Source: M55B112 sp964539395
GTDB taxonomy: Bacteria; Bacteroidota; Bacteroidia; Bacteroidales; GCA-2748055
Direction of reading: 5' to 3'
NCBI GenBank assembly: GCA_964539395.1
Contig: CAZIIU010000083.1
Location: 1-6,772 of the forward strand
DNA length: 6,772 nucleotides
Part shown: positions 1 to 6,772 of the stretch, one piece after another
Position numbering within the stretch: position 1 is the first letter of the stretch
How the letters are laid out: the number at the start of each line of letters is the position of its first letter
Notes under the pieces: generated by a model
Told to the model about the DNA's origin: nothing
The model's input: the letters and a program-made list of their open reading frames with translations, nothing else
Databases searched by the model: none
Program-made: the position numbers and the translations under genes

Positions 1-127
1 TTAATACCTTACCACAATTAGTACACTCATAGAAAAACTGGCACGAATCAGTCGGCATTGTTTCCTCTTTTTTAAATCCGCAATCAGGACAAGTTATTAT
101 TGATTTTAATTGAACTTTCTTCTTCAT
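1..127 (-). CDS. N-terminal part of GDCCVxC-type small cysteine-rich (seleno)protein, cut by window edge
   Basis: Only the first 42 codons are present; the reading frame is still open at base 1, so the C-terminus lies outside the window. The visible peptide has two CxxC pairs: C13-P-D-C16 and C35-T-N-C38. Between them is the segment KKEETMPTDSCQFFYEC. Paired CxxC knuckles suggest a zinc ribbon or a redox-active fold. From memory of the family, this N-terminal pattern is typical of small (about 65-75 residue) proteins that end in a GDCCVxC motif, in which some members carry selenocysteine. The motif itself is not visible here, and the function of the family is not established. I chose the ATG at 127-125 because family members begin with a short lysine-rich stretch just before the QLKS segment. 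An in-frame ATG at 145-143 would add six residues. No Shine-Dalgarno sequence is evident. TATCTTTC on the minus strand at 167-160 is one base off the Bacteroidota -7 consensus TAnnTTTG, which is weak support for a promoter of its own. Confidence 0.8.
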   Translation of the reverse strand, partial: MKKKVQLKSIITCPDCGFKKEETMPTDSCQFFYECTNCGKVL

Positions 128-208
128 GTTTTGAATTATTTTCATGTTGGAAAGGTATGGAAAGATACTGATAAACTTTTGTGCGAATTGAGTTTTCTGT
201 CTTCTTTG

Positions 209-286
209 GTTGGTACATGTAATAAGCGTTATTGCAATGGCTTAGAGTTGTGGAATAGTTGTCAAACGCTTATTACAAGTACCAAC
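209..286. repeat. Long inverted repeat, 22-base arms, one mismatch
   Basis: The left arm at 209-230 begins GTTGGTACATG and ends AATAAGCGTT. The right arm at 265-286 begins AACGCTTATT and ends AAGTACCAAC. The arms are complementary at 21 of 22 positions; the single mismatch falls at the T/A difference inside ACATGT versus ACAAGT. The 34-base loop is 231-264. Transcribed from either strand, this would form a strong hairpin. There is no T-run directly after either arm, so it does not look like an ordinary intrinsic terminator. It could be an intergenic repeat element, the end of a miniature mobile element, a recombination site or an RNA structure. Confidence 0.8.
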
Positions 287-342
287 GAGTTAGCTGCTGG
301 GCAAATTTTGTGTTTGTCTTGATGAAGTCAAATTTTCTGCTT

Positions 343-463
343 TAGCCGCCTGTCTCGCTGAGTGGCAGGGACGGGCTGAAAGGCTCTTTACGCAAACCTG
401 AAACTTCTGCTAGATTTGGTGGTAAATGTTTGCGTAATGTGTTTTTCAGCGACGGGACGGTTA
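343..463. repeat. Nested imperfect inverted repeat, G+C-rich outer arms
   Basis: The outer arms are 343-361 and 446-463. They pair perfectly over seven bases (TCGCTGA at 355-361 with TCAGCGA at 446-452) and imperfectly further out, where TAGCCG meets CGGTTA with one G-T wobble. Inside lies a second, perfect 10-base pair of arms: TTACGCAAAC at 388-397 and GTTTGCGTAA at 428-437, with a 30-base loop. The long, interrupted, nested stem resembles a folded recombination site or a structured RNA more than a terminator. I do not recognise it as a named family. Confidence 0.65.
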
Positions 464-512
464 GGTTCATATGACTATAAATTCATGGTGACCCAGATTG
501 CGTAGTGAAAGA

Positions 513-1706
513 TTAGAATCTGATTCCGACTACCAGAATATCATCAGTTTGTTCTAAGTCTCCCCTCCAGGAACGTAAATATTCCTCAAGCTTGTTTTTT
601 TGAATTGATAATGGAATTTCATGATATTTTAATAGCAATTCCCTGAATCGCCTTGACATTATCTTCTTTGAAGCAGGGCCCCCAAATTGATCAATGTAAC
701 CGTCTGAGAACAAATAGATCATATCCCCACTTTTCACATCAATGGAATTTAAAGTATATGTCGTTGGTTTATCATAAAATCCAATAGGTGTTTTATCGGC
801 TCTTATGATATTAATTTTGTTATCACTTATATGTATGACAGGATTTTGCGTGCCGGAAAACGTTATGCTTGAAGACTTAGGATTAAAAATTAAAACAGAT
901 CCTTCCATTCCATCTTTGACACTTACAATATCTTTGTTTTGACCTAACGCTAGTATTATTTTATGTCTCAAATTTTCAAGGATCTTTTCCGGCTGAAGAA
1001 TCCCGGCATGAATTATTATGTCATTAAGCAATGTCAATCCAAGAATACTCATTAAAGCACCAGGGACCCCATGTCCGGTGCAGTCCATAACAGCAAATAT
1101 TACCTGATCCTGGATGGAATTAATCCAATAGAAATCACCGCTGAGTATGTCTTTTGGGGAGTAAATAATGAAATGATCAGGAATATGATTGGAACTGGTT
1201 TCTGAGGTATGTAATACAGCATTCTGTATATACCTGGCATAATCAATACTGCTATTTATGTTTTTGTTTTTTTCTTCGATCTTGTTCAAATAATCAAGAA
1301 TAAGTTGTTTTGATCTTACCGCTTCTAATTGAGTTTTTACCCTAATAAGAAGCTCATCCTGAATAAATGGTTTTGTTATATAATCAACTGCCCCGGCACT
1401 AAATCCCTCAACAATGGTCGATGTGTCTGTAACTGCTGTTATAAATATTACAGGGATATCGCGGGTGAATGGATTCTCTTTCATTTTGCGGCACACCTCA
1501 ATCCCACTCATGCCTGGCATCATGATATCAAGTAAAACCAAGTCGAACCTTCGATTATTAACCCATTGCAATGCTGCACCACCATCAATTGCAAATTCCA
1601 CAAGTAACCCTTCTTCTTTTAAAAAGCTGCCAAGAACCTGAAGATTCCTGGGATTGTCATCAACAATCAAAACAGAGTAACTTGCAATAGCATTGCTTTG
1701 TTGCAT
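513..1706 (-). CDS. Receiver domain fused to SpoIIE/PP2C-type Ser/Thr phosphatase
   Basis: This is a 397-residue cytoplasmic response regulator whose output is protein dephosphorylation rather than DNA binding. The receiver spans about residues 10-127, with acidic pocket D16/D17, phosphoacceptor D60 in the LVLLD strand, T90-A91 and K112-P113. A helical linker, probably coiled coil, follows at 128-165 and includes the SIDYARYIQNAVL segment typical of this phosphatase type. The PP2C-like SpoIIE domain covers about 173-397. Its likely metal-binding aspartates are D191 in SGDFYW, D208 in the MDCTGHG motif (207-213), D335 in SDGY and D388/D389 in TDD. The familiar FGGP motif is at 341-344. At 265-270 the sequence reads DGMEGS where relatives usually have DGMD followed by IAL, a mild deviation. 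Known relatives (RsbU, SpoIIE, RsbP) dephosphorylate STAS anti-anti-sigma proteins using Mn2+ or Mg2+; the substrate here is unknown. The gene starts 39 bases after the upstream kinase and is the last of the operon. The ATG start sits directly before the receiver and has no Shine-Dalgarno sequence. Confidence 0.93.
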   Translation of the reverse strand: MQQSNAIASYSVLIVDDNPRNLQVLGSFLKEEGLLVEFAIDGGAALQWVNNRRFDLVLLDIMMPGMSGIEVCRKMKENPFTRDIPVIFITAVTDTSTIVEGFSAGAVDYITKPFIQDELLIRVKTQLEAVRSKQLILDYLNKIEEKNKNINSSIDYARYIQNAVLHTSETSSNHIPDHFIIYSPKDILSGDFYWINSIQDQVIFAVMDCTGHGVPGALMSILGLTLLNDIIIHAGILQPEKILENLRHKIILALGQNKDIVSVKDGMEGSVLIFNPKSSSITFSGTQNPVIHISDNKINIIRADKTPIGFYDKPTTYTLNSIDVKSGDMIYLFSDGYIDQFGGPASKKIMSRRFRELLLKYHEIPLSIQKNKLEEYLRSWRGDLEQTDDILVVGIRF

Positions 1707-1745
1707 ACGAGGGGGTTTTAAATTATTTTACTGACCAGACAACTT

Positions 1746-2942
1746 TTAACTATTGGAGAACTGAAGTTTTACATAAGCTCCTCCTTCCACCCTATTTCCT
1801 ATCATGATATCTCCATTGTGTGCTTCCATTATCATTTTACAAATTGGCAGGCCAATACCCAGAAAACCATCTTTTCTTGAATCGCCTATGTTAAAAATTT
1901 CAAATAAGTTACCAGTCTCAACTTTAAATCCGGGGCCATTGTCTTTAAATTCACAGACTTTGATCTCATTATCATCATAAATTAAAATTTCGATATCACT
2001 GCCTTTTGGTGAAAAAGATATTGCATTGTTTATAACATTCTCGAGACATGTTTTTATATGTCTTGGCACTCCTACAATTGATGAGGACTTTGAATGGTTA
2101 ATAATTTCAATTTTGAAATTACCCTGTGTAATTCTTGATTGATATTCTTTTAAGAGTTCTTTCAGAAGTTCTTCCAACGAGATGGATTCTTTTCGAATGT
2201 CGAATCGTTTTGTTTTTAACTCTGTAATTAACAAAGCATTGAGAGCGAATCTCTCAAGTCTTTTCACTGAAATATCAAGAATACTGATCAGAACTTCTAC
2301 CTCCCTGGCAGAACCGTATTTTTTTAATAATTCCAATGGACCAACAATACCATTTAAGGGGGTGCGTATTTCATGGCTTATTAGCCGAAGAAAGTCGGAT
2401 TTCGCTTTATCGAGACTGAGCAGTTTCGTGTTCAAATCATTCAGTTGTTCATTTGCTACTCTTAACTGTTCAGTTCTCTCGGCTACAGCAGCTTCGAGGA
2501 TTATGTTATGATTACCCAGTTTTTCGAGACTATCCTTTAATGAAAGATGTGTTTTTACTCTTGACAGGAGTTCTCTTGAATCGAATGGTTTTGTAATATA
2601 ATCCTGTGCGCCAAGTTCGAACCCCTTTAAAATGCTCTCCCTGTCAGATTCGGCGGAAAGAATAATGATAGGGATATTGTCGAAGGTTTGATCCGAACGT
2701 ATATTAAGGCATACATCAAAACCACTCATGCCTGGCATATTTATGTCAAGTAGAATAAGATCAAAGAGTTTCTTATTCAGCCAAACAAGGGCAGCCTCCC
2801 CACTGGTTGCAAATTCAATTGCGAAATTTTTCTCACGTAGTAATTTGCCCAATACCTGAAGATTATGAGGATTGTCATCAACTATCAGGATCGAATAATG
2901 AGTCGGATTCAATAAATCTGTGGTTTCCATTTCTAAGGTCAT
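1746..2942 (-). CDS. Soluble receiver-histidine kinase (REC-HisKA-HATPase)
   Basis: This 398-residue protein has no membrane segment. The N-terminal receiver (about 15-133) has D22/D23, phosphoacceptor D66 in LILLD, S96-A97 and K118-P119. A coiled coil follows at about 134-185. The HisKA domain has the phosphorylatable H190 in ISHEIRTPLNG. The ATPase domain runs from about 290 to 396, with N-box N302/N306, G1 box DNGPGF at 334-339 and G2 box GFLGIGL at 359-365, so both kinase activity and phosphate reception look intact. The receiver-first order suggests that phosphorylation of D66 controls the kinase; the input would plausibly come from the upstream CHASE kinase, though this is inferred. The start ATG overlaps the upstream stop codon (ATGA), which implies translational coupling. 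A second in-frame ATG at codon 5 (2930-2928) is an alternative start that would leave an 8-base gap between the genes. The receiver aligns without gaps to that of the downstream phosphatase, suggesting recent shared ancestry. Confidence 0.93.
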   Translation of the reverse strand: MTLEMETTDLLNPTHYSILIVDDNPHNLQVLGKLLREKNFAIEFATSGEAALVWLNKKLFDLILLDINMPGMSGFDVCLNIRSDQTFDNIPIIILSAESDRESILKGFELGAQDYITKPFDSRELLSRVKTHLSLKDSLEKLGNHNIILEAAVAERTEQLRVANEQLNDLNTKLLSLDKAKSDFLRLISHEIRTPLNGIVGPLELLKKYGSAREVEVLISILDISVKRLERFALNALLITELKTKRFDIRKESISLEELLKELLKEYQSRITQGNFKIEIINHSKSSSIVGVPRHIKTCLENVINNAISFSPKGSDIEILIYDDNEIKVCEFKDNGPGFKVETGNLFEIFNIGDSRKDGFLGIGLPICKMIMEAHNGDIMIGNRVEGGAYVKLQFSNS

Positions 2943-5900
2943 TTTAAATCGTTTAACGAATTTTTTAAACTATCGATGGTCGATTTATATTTCAAAATCA
3001 GTTTAAGCAAAGCATCAATGTTGAAGCTATCGGCTGCATTGATTAATTCTTTCCCGTAGGCTGCTATGATTTGTGAATTGTGCTTTAATCCCAGTTGGAA
3101 GAGGTCAGAGGCAAAGTCATGAATTTCATCAATAGGCTGTGTTACTGCAAATGTTTTCCATCTTTCGTGATAAACTGTTTCAAGTGAAAGCATCAAACCT
3201 GATAGATCTTCAATTTCACCGGATACAGAAACATCAATTGTTGTATCGTTTCTTTCTTCCTTTTTAATTGTTTTATAAGGCAGGATATTCATTAATGTAA
3301 GGTATAGCTCAGTAACATTTACAGGTTTTATTAAAAGACCGGAGAATTCGCTGTTATGAATCCTCTCTTTCTGTGCTTTCAATACTGATGCTGAATAGGC
3401 TATGACAGGAATATGTTTAAGCTTTTTATTGGATTTAATTTTACTCAGCAACTCAAACCCATCCATTTTTGGCATTCTTATGTCAGTGATCACTAAATCC
3501 GGAACAATATCGTTGGCTATTTTTAATGCATCCAGCCCATCCGTAGATTCCACTATTTGTAATTTGGTATTTATCAGAGCGTCTTTCAGGTAACTTCTGT
3601 TGTGTTGGATATCATCAACTATAAGGATCACTGCCTCTTCATATATTATATCGGATGGATTAATACTGATGTCGATATTTGTTGCAGAAAAGTCTCTCAG
3701 ATATGATATTTCCGGGATTTTAATAATGAAAGTGCTACCCTTACCCGGTTCAGTTTCAAGATTTATTAATCCATTCATCAGGGAAATTAACCTTTTGGTA
3801 ATAGTTAAACCAAGGCCGGTACCTCCAAAGTGCTTATTGCTGTTTTCCTGAATAAAAGGTTCGAATATTTTTTCTTTCAATTCATCGGATATCCCAATTC
3901 CGGTATCTGATACTTCAATTACAAAGTCGATTAACTCCTCACTCTTATCTTTGGAGTAATTAATTAACTGAGGATTTTCAGTATAAACCATTAGCTTTAT
4001 ACTACCTTCATTGGTGAATTTTACCGCATTACCCAACAGGTTAAACACTATTTGCCTTACCCTGGCTTCATCAATATAAATACCCTGAGGAGTACCAGAT
4101 GTAATTTCAAGAATAAATTTCAAACCTTTTTCAGATACTTTCAAAGAAAATATTCTTTCGAACTCTGAAAAAAATGAGAGTGTATCAACATACTCAAATT
4201 CCAGGTCGAGCTTTCCGGCTTCAATCTTGGAAAGATCAAGTATATCATTTATAAGTGTCAATAAACTTCTTCCACTTGATTTAATTGAGCTTACATAGTT
4301 TTTTTGCACCGGATCGGTTACCGTGGAGCCTAATAATTCACTATAGCCCAACACAGCGTTCATTGGAGTTCTGATTTCATGACTCATATTAGCAAGGAAT
4401 TCACTTTTAGCCCTATTTGCAGATTCCGCTTCCTTCATAGCTTTTTCCAGCGCAAATTCTGCCTTTTTTCTGTCTGTTATGTCGAAAAGGGTGGACCTGC
4501 TCATTATATAATTGCCAGCTTCATCCTTAACAGATGAAGCATTAATAACACCAAAGAACTTAGATCCGTCTTTTCTTATTAGTTCAAATTCAAGGTTATT
4601 AATATAACCCTGGTCAACAAAAGCAGGAAAACTTTCTTTGAATTTATTAAGGCTATCGGGGGTTAAAAAATCAGTAAAGTATTTTTTATCTATAATTTCT
4701 TCTCTGGAATAGCCAAGCCAGTTAAGTTCAGTTGAGTTAATCCGAATAAACTTTCCGTTTGAGTCTAGTGAGTGATAACCACAAGGAGCATTTTCGTAAA
4801 GATCACGGGTTTCTTCCATGGCCAGTTGGAGTTCTTTCGCACGTTCTTTAACAAGGTCTTCGAGATGAAGGCGATGGTTGTTAAGTTCTTTCTCAATCTT
4901 TCTTCTTTCGGAGATATTTCTACAACTGCCATAAACGAGTTCGCCTGGTAGTACAACAGAATTAAGATCTACAGGAATTCTAACTCCCTGATTATTTATA
5001 AGCTCAAACTCGGTAAAAAGTTTACCCTTTTCAAGTAATTGCTCAAAAATTTTAAGGTATTCATCAGAACTCTCCTTAGGTGCCAGATCCAAAATATTCT
5101 TTTTTAGTAATTCTTCGTTGGTATATCCAAGCAATTCTGTTACTGCTTTATTTGTGTATTTGTAGTTTCCAAATAAATCGGTTATAAAAATTGAGTCGGC
5201 AGAATTTTCCATTATGGAACGAAACTTCTCTTCACTTTCTTTTAGAGATATTTCGGCTTTTTTTCGTTTTGAAATGTCAATTGATAATATGAAAACACCT
5301 TCGGGAACTGGTTGAATACTCAGATCGAAACAACCAGTTGAATCGTCTGGAAAGGTAAATTCACTCTCCATATGTTGTGGAATCCGATTTGTCAGGCAAT
5401 AACTTATGGTTTTATAAACTTCAGTATTTTCAACTCCTGGCCACATTTTGGTATATTCCAATCCGATCAATTCTTCTCTGGGTCTTTTATTATGTCTTTC
5501 GGCCGCATCATTAATGTACACATAATTCCAATTGAAGTCCAGAATCTGGCACCCCTCCATCATGTTATCAAGAGTTGATCGGAACCGTTCCTCACTTTGG
5601 CTTAGAGACAGTGTAATTTTTTTTGCGAGGTTCTGAGCCCTTCTGGTGACTCTTTCTCCAGAACGGATCAGAAAAAAGACAAGGAGACTTATGATGGTGC
5701 CGGCAATAAGAAGGATAAATGACGACTTTCCTGTATTATCTGTATCAAAAAGTGGAGTAGAGTTGAATGTAAGGGACCAAGATCTTCCGAAAAACACAGA
5801 TGAAATATGTTTGGAAAAATTTGGTTTGCGTTTGACATTCCAATTATTTACTGAACTGGTATCTGAATAAAGTATATTGTCAGGGTTAAGAATATTATTA

Positions 5901-6652
5901 TCACATATTTCTAAATAAATTTCTTCGATTGACTCAGACAAGACTCCCTTAACCAGATCATCAGTTTTTAGTATACTAAACACAAACCCTTCAATTGAGG
6001 ACCGGCGATTTTCTATGCTGTTTAGTGATAATCCTTTAGAGTAAACAGGAACAAATATTAATACCTCAGACTTGCTGCAAATTTCAGTCATACTTACAAC
6101 AGCACTATCAGAACACCTCTCCATGGCAACTCTTTTTGCAGTATCTGATAGCATATCAAAGCCTAACAGCACTTTATTATGATCGTTAAATGGTTCAATA
6201 TAGATGATAGAGGAGTAAACATAACGTTCCCCGAAAGAACTAATTGTAATAGAGGGATCTACCTCTGATCTTTTACTTTGAATTTGATTTTTGTGCTCAG
6301 ATGGATCAATTATTTTAACAAAGCCCAGAGATAGAATGCCCGGATGTAATTCTTCAATATTTCTATATTTAACATATGCAGCCCAATCCTCCCTTGAGAC
6401 TTCATCAGAGGAAGCAAATACCCCTGCAGCACCCCTAAGGATCATTTCGTTATCATGTAATCTGCCCTTGATTTTATTGGATATATCGAGGCAATATTCG
6501 TCAAATCTATCCTGAGCCTCTTTCTTTTCCATACTCTTTAATGCCTGCCAGCCCCAGACCACTAAGACAAGTAAAACTGAAAGCACCAGGTAAGATTGAA
6601 GTTTATTTATTAAAGAAAATAAATTCCCTATTTTGGTTGAAGTTGTTTCCAT
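2939..6652 (-). CDS. Membrane hybrid histidine kinase: CHASE, three PAS, HisKA, HATPase, REC
   Basis: This 1237-residue sensor kinase has membrane helices at about 20-37 and 311-329, which place residues 38-310 in the periplasm. That part matches a CHASE domain (about 65-240) by ILRGAAGVFASSDEVSREDW (71-90), HPGILSLGFVKI (103-114), YIEPF (151-155) and GFDM (164-167). CHASE domains bind small ligands such as cytokinins in plants; the ligand here is unknown. Three PAS domains follow at about 353-464, 475-585 and 616-730, with a coiled coil at about 586-615. HisKA carries H758 in MSHEIRTPMN. The HATPase has N-box N871/N875, G1 box DTGIG at 916-920, IFEPF at 929-933 and G2 box GGTGLGL at 943-949. 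The receiver (about 1006-1125) has D1013/D1014, phosphoacceptor D1057, S1087 and K1109. The final ~105 residues are helical, without a recognisable phosphotransfer histidine. All catalytic residues look intact. This is the first gene of the operon, and its TGA overlaps the next start. The ATG at 6652-6650 is well placed, about 20 codons before the first membrane helix. Confidence 0.95.
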   Translation of the reverse strand: METTSTKIGNLFSLINKLQSYLVLSVLLVLVVWGWQALKSMEKKEAQDRFDEYCLDISNKIKGRLHDNEMILRGAAGVFASSDEVSREDWAAYVKYRNIEELHPGILSLGFVKIIDPSEHKNQIQSKRSEVDPSITISSFGERYVYSSIIYIEPFNDHNKVLLGFDMLSDTAKRVAMERCSDSAVVSMTEICSKSEVLIFVPVYSKGLSLNSIENRRSSIEGFVFSILKTDDLVKGVLSESIEEIYLEICDNNILNPDNILYSDTSSVNNWNVKRKPNFSKHISSVFFGRSWSLTFNSTPLFDTDNTGKSSFILLIAGTIISLLVFFLIRSGERVTRRAQNLAKKITLSLSQSEERFRSTLDNMMEGCQILDFNWNYVYINDAAERHNKRPREELIGLEYTKMWPGVENTEVYKTISYCLTNRIPQHMESEFTFPDDSTGCFDLSIQPVPEGVFILSIDISKRKKAEISLKESEEKFRSIMENSADSIFITDLFGNYKYTNKAVTELLGYTNEELLKKNILDLAPKESSDEYLKIFEQLLEKGKLFTEFELINNQGVRIPVDLNSVVLPGELVYGSCRNISERRKIEKELNNHRLHLEDLVKERAKELQLAMEETRDLYENAPCGYHSLDSNGKFIRINSTELNWLGYSREEIIDKKYFTDFLTPDSLNKFKESFPAFVDQGYINNLEFELIRKDGSKFFGVINASSVKDEAGNYIMSRSTLFDITDRKKAEFALEKAMKEAESANRAKSEFLANMSHEIRTPMNAVLGYSELLGSTVTDPVQKNYVSSIKSSGRSLLTLINDILDLSKIEAGKLDLEFEYVDTLSFFSEFERIFSLKVSEKGLKFILEITSGTPQGIYIDEARVRQIVFNLLGNAVKFTNEGSIKLMVYTENPQLINYSKDKSEELIDFVIEVSDTGIGISDELKEKIFEPFIQENSNKHFGGTGLGLTITKRLISLMNGLINLETEPGKGSTFIIKIPEISYLRDFSATNIDISINPSDIIYEEAVILIVDDIQHNRSYLKDALINTKLQIVESTDGLDALKIANDIVPDLVITDIRMPKMDGFELLSKIKSNKKLKHIPVIAYSASVLKAQKERIHNSEFSGLLIKPVNVTELYLTLMNILPYKTIKKEERNDTTIDVSVSGEIEDLSGLMLSLETVYHERWKTFAVTQPIDEIHDFASDLFQLGLKHNSQIIAAYGKELINAADSFNIDALLKLILKYKSTIDSLKNSLNDLK

Positions 6653-6772
6653 AATCGAGTTTTACGTATAAAAAAATTACCTTTTATCAGTTGGACCTAA
6701 GTTACAACATTATCAGATAATTAGTGCCAGAAAGAAAACTCTCTGTTTTTCAAAATTCATCAATTTATTTTC
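6653..6772 (-). promoter_or_regulatory. Upstream region of the signalling operon with a small palindrome
   Basis: These 120 bases precede the first operon gene and should hold its promoter unless the operon continues beyond the window. A perfect 13-base palindrome, ATTATCAGATAAT (6709-6721, six-base arms around one A), could be an operator. The heptamer TTATCAG within it (6710-6716) recurs at 6684-6690. On the minus strand, TAATGTTG (6713-6706) and TAACTTAG (6704-6697) are each one base off the Bacteroidota -7 consensus TAnnTTTG, but neither has a clear -33 partner, so no promoter can be assigned. No Shine-Dalgarno sequence is visible before the ATG. The region is very A+T-rich, so short palindromes may arise by chance. 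Confidence 0.3.

Larger units (their letters stand above)
128..512. other. Gene-free region with two inverted-repeat structures
   Basis: This 385-base stretch lies downstream of the phosphatase gene and upstream of the small cysteine-rich gene, both on the minus strand. It contains a long near-perfect inverted repeat (209-286) and a nested imperfect one (343-463), listed separately. The part around 343-380 is visibly richer in G+C than the surrounding DNA. No convincing gene is present: the only sizeable open frame, on the plus strand, runs through the antisense of the small gene and through the first inverted repeat, and looks like no family I know. I see no classic terminator (GC stem followed by a T-run) for the operon. 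Bases 464-512 show nothing recognisable. Confidence 0.7.

Noticed and set aside
209..286. Intrinsic terminator of the signalling operon
   Set aside because: The stem is not G+C-rich, has a long loop, lacks a following T-run and lies more than 220 bases beyond the last stop codon.
110..322. A 70-codon plus-strand open frame
   Set aside because: It overlaps the antisense of the small cysteine-rich gene, runs through the long inverted repeat and has no recognisable domain; it is most likely a chance frame.
343..466. A true integron attC site
   Set aside because: The right end has GTTAGGT, which fits GTTRRRY, but the left end has no RYYYAAC partner and no integrase gene is visible; the resemblance is kept only as a hypothesis in the findings.
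4765..4956. A 63-codon minus-strand frame inside the large kinase gene
   Set aside because: It lies wholly within the PAS/coiled-coil coding region in another frame and matches no family; it is a shadow of the real gene.
6713..6760. A 15-residue minus-strand leader peptide (starting MNFEKQ) upstream of the operon
   Set aside because: It is very short, has no ribosome-binding site, no run of regulatory codons and no attenuator hairpin after it; chance frames of this size are common in A+T-rich DNA.

Overview
The window is A+T-rich and has no clear Shine-Dalgarno sequences ahead of its genes. The proteins look like those of the Bacteroidota or a related lineage of the FCB group. This placement comes from protein style, intergenic composition and the small GDCCVxC-type gene at the left edge. 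It is inferred, because there is no rRNA or other phylogenetic marker here.

All real genes lie on the minus strand, so they read from right to left. A 120-base upstream region (6653-6772) precedes a three-gene signalling operon. Its first gene (6652-2939) is a 1237-residue membrane hybrid histidine kinase: CHASE sensor, three PAS domains, HisKA, HATPase and a receiver, followed by a helical tail. Its stop codon overlaps the start of the second gene (2942-1746), a soluble receiver-histidine kinase. After 39 bases comes the third gene (1706-513), a receiver fused to a SpoIIE/PP2C-type Ser/Thr phosphatase. A 385-base gene-free stretch (128-512) follows, holding two separate inverted-repeat structures. 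At the left edge is the N-terminal part of a small zinc-ribbon-like protein (127-1) that I recognise as the GDCCVxC (seleno)protein family; it runs off the window.

The three operon products form a plausible self-contained signalling chain. The CHASE/PAS kinase would sense a periplasmic ligand plus cytoplasmic cues. Phosphoryl groups could then pass among its own receiver, the soluble receiver-kinase and the receiver-phosphatase. None of the three proteins has a DNA-binding domain. The only visible output is protein dephosphorylation, which in known systems acts on STAS-type anti-anti-sigma factors in a partner switch. No STAS, anti-sigma or sigma gene lies in the window, so the target is unknown. 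The receivers of the second and third proteins align without gaps and are over half identical, which points to an origin by duplication.

The individual domains belong to well-known families. The less explained parts are the pair of inverted-repeat elements, the particular arrangement of the operon, and the helical C-terminal tail of the large kinase.
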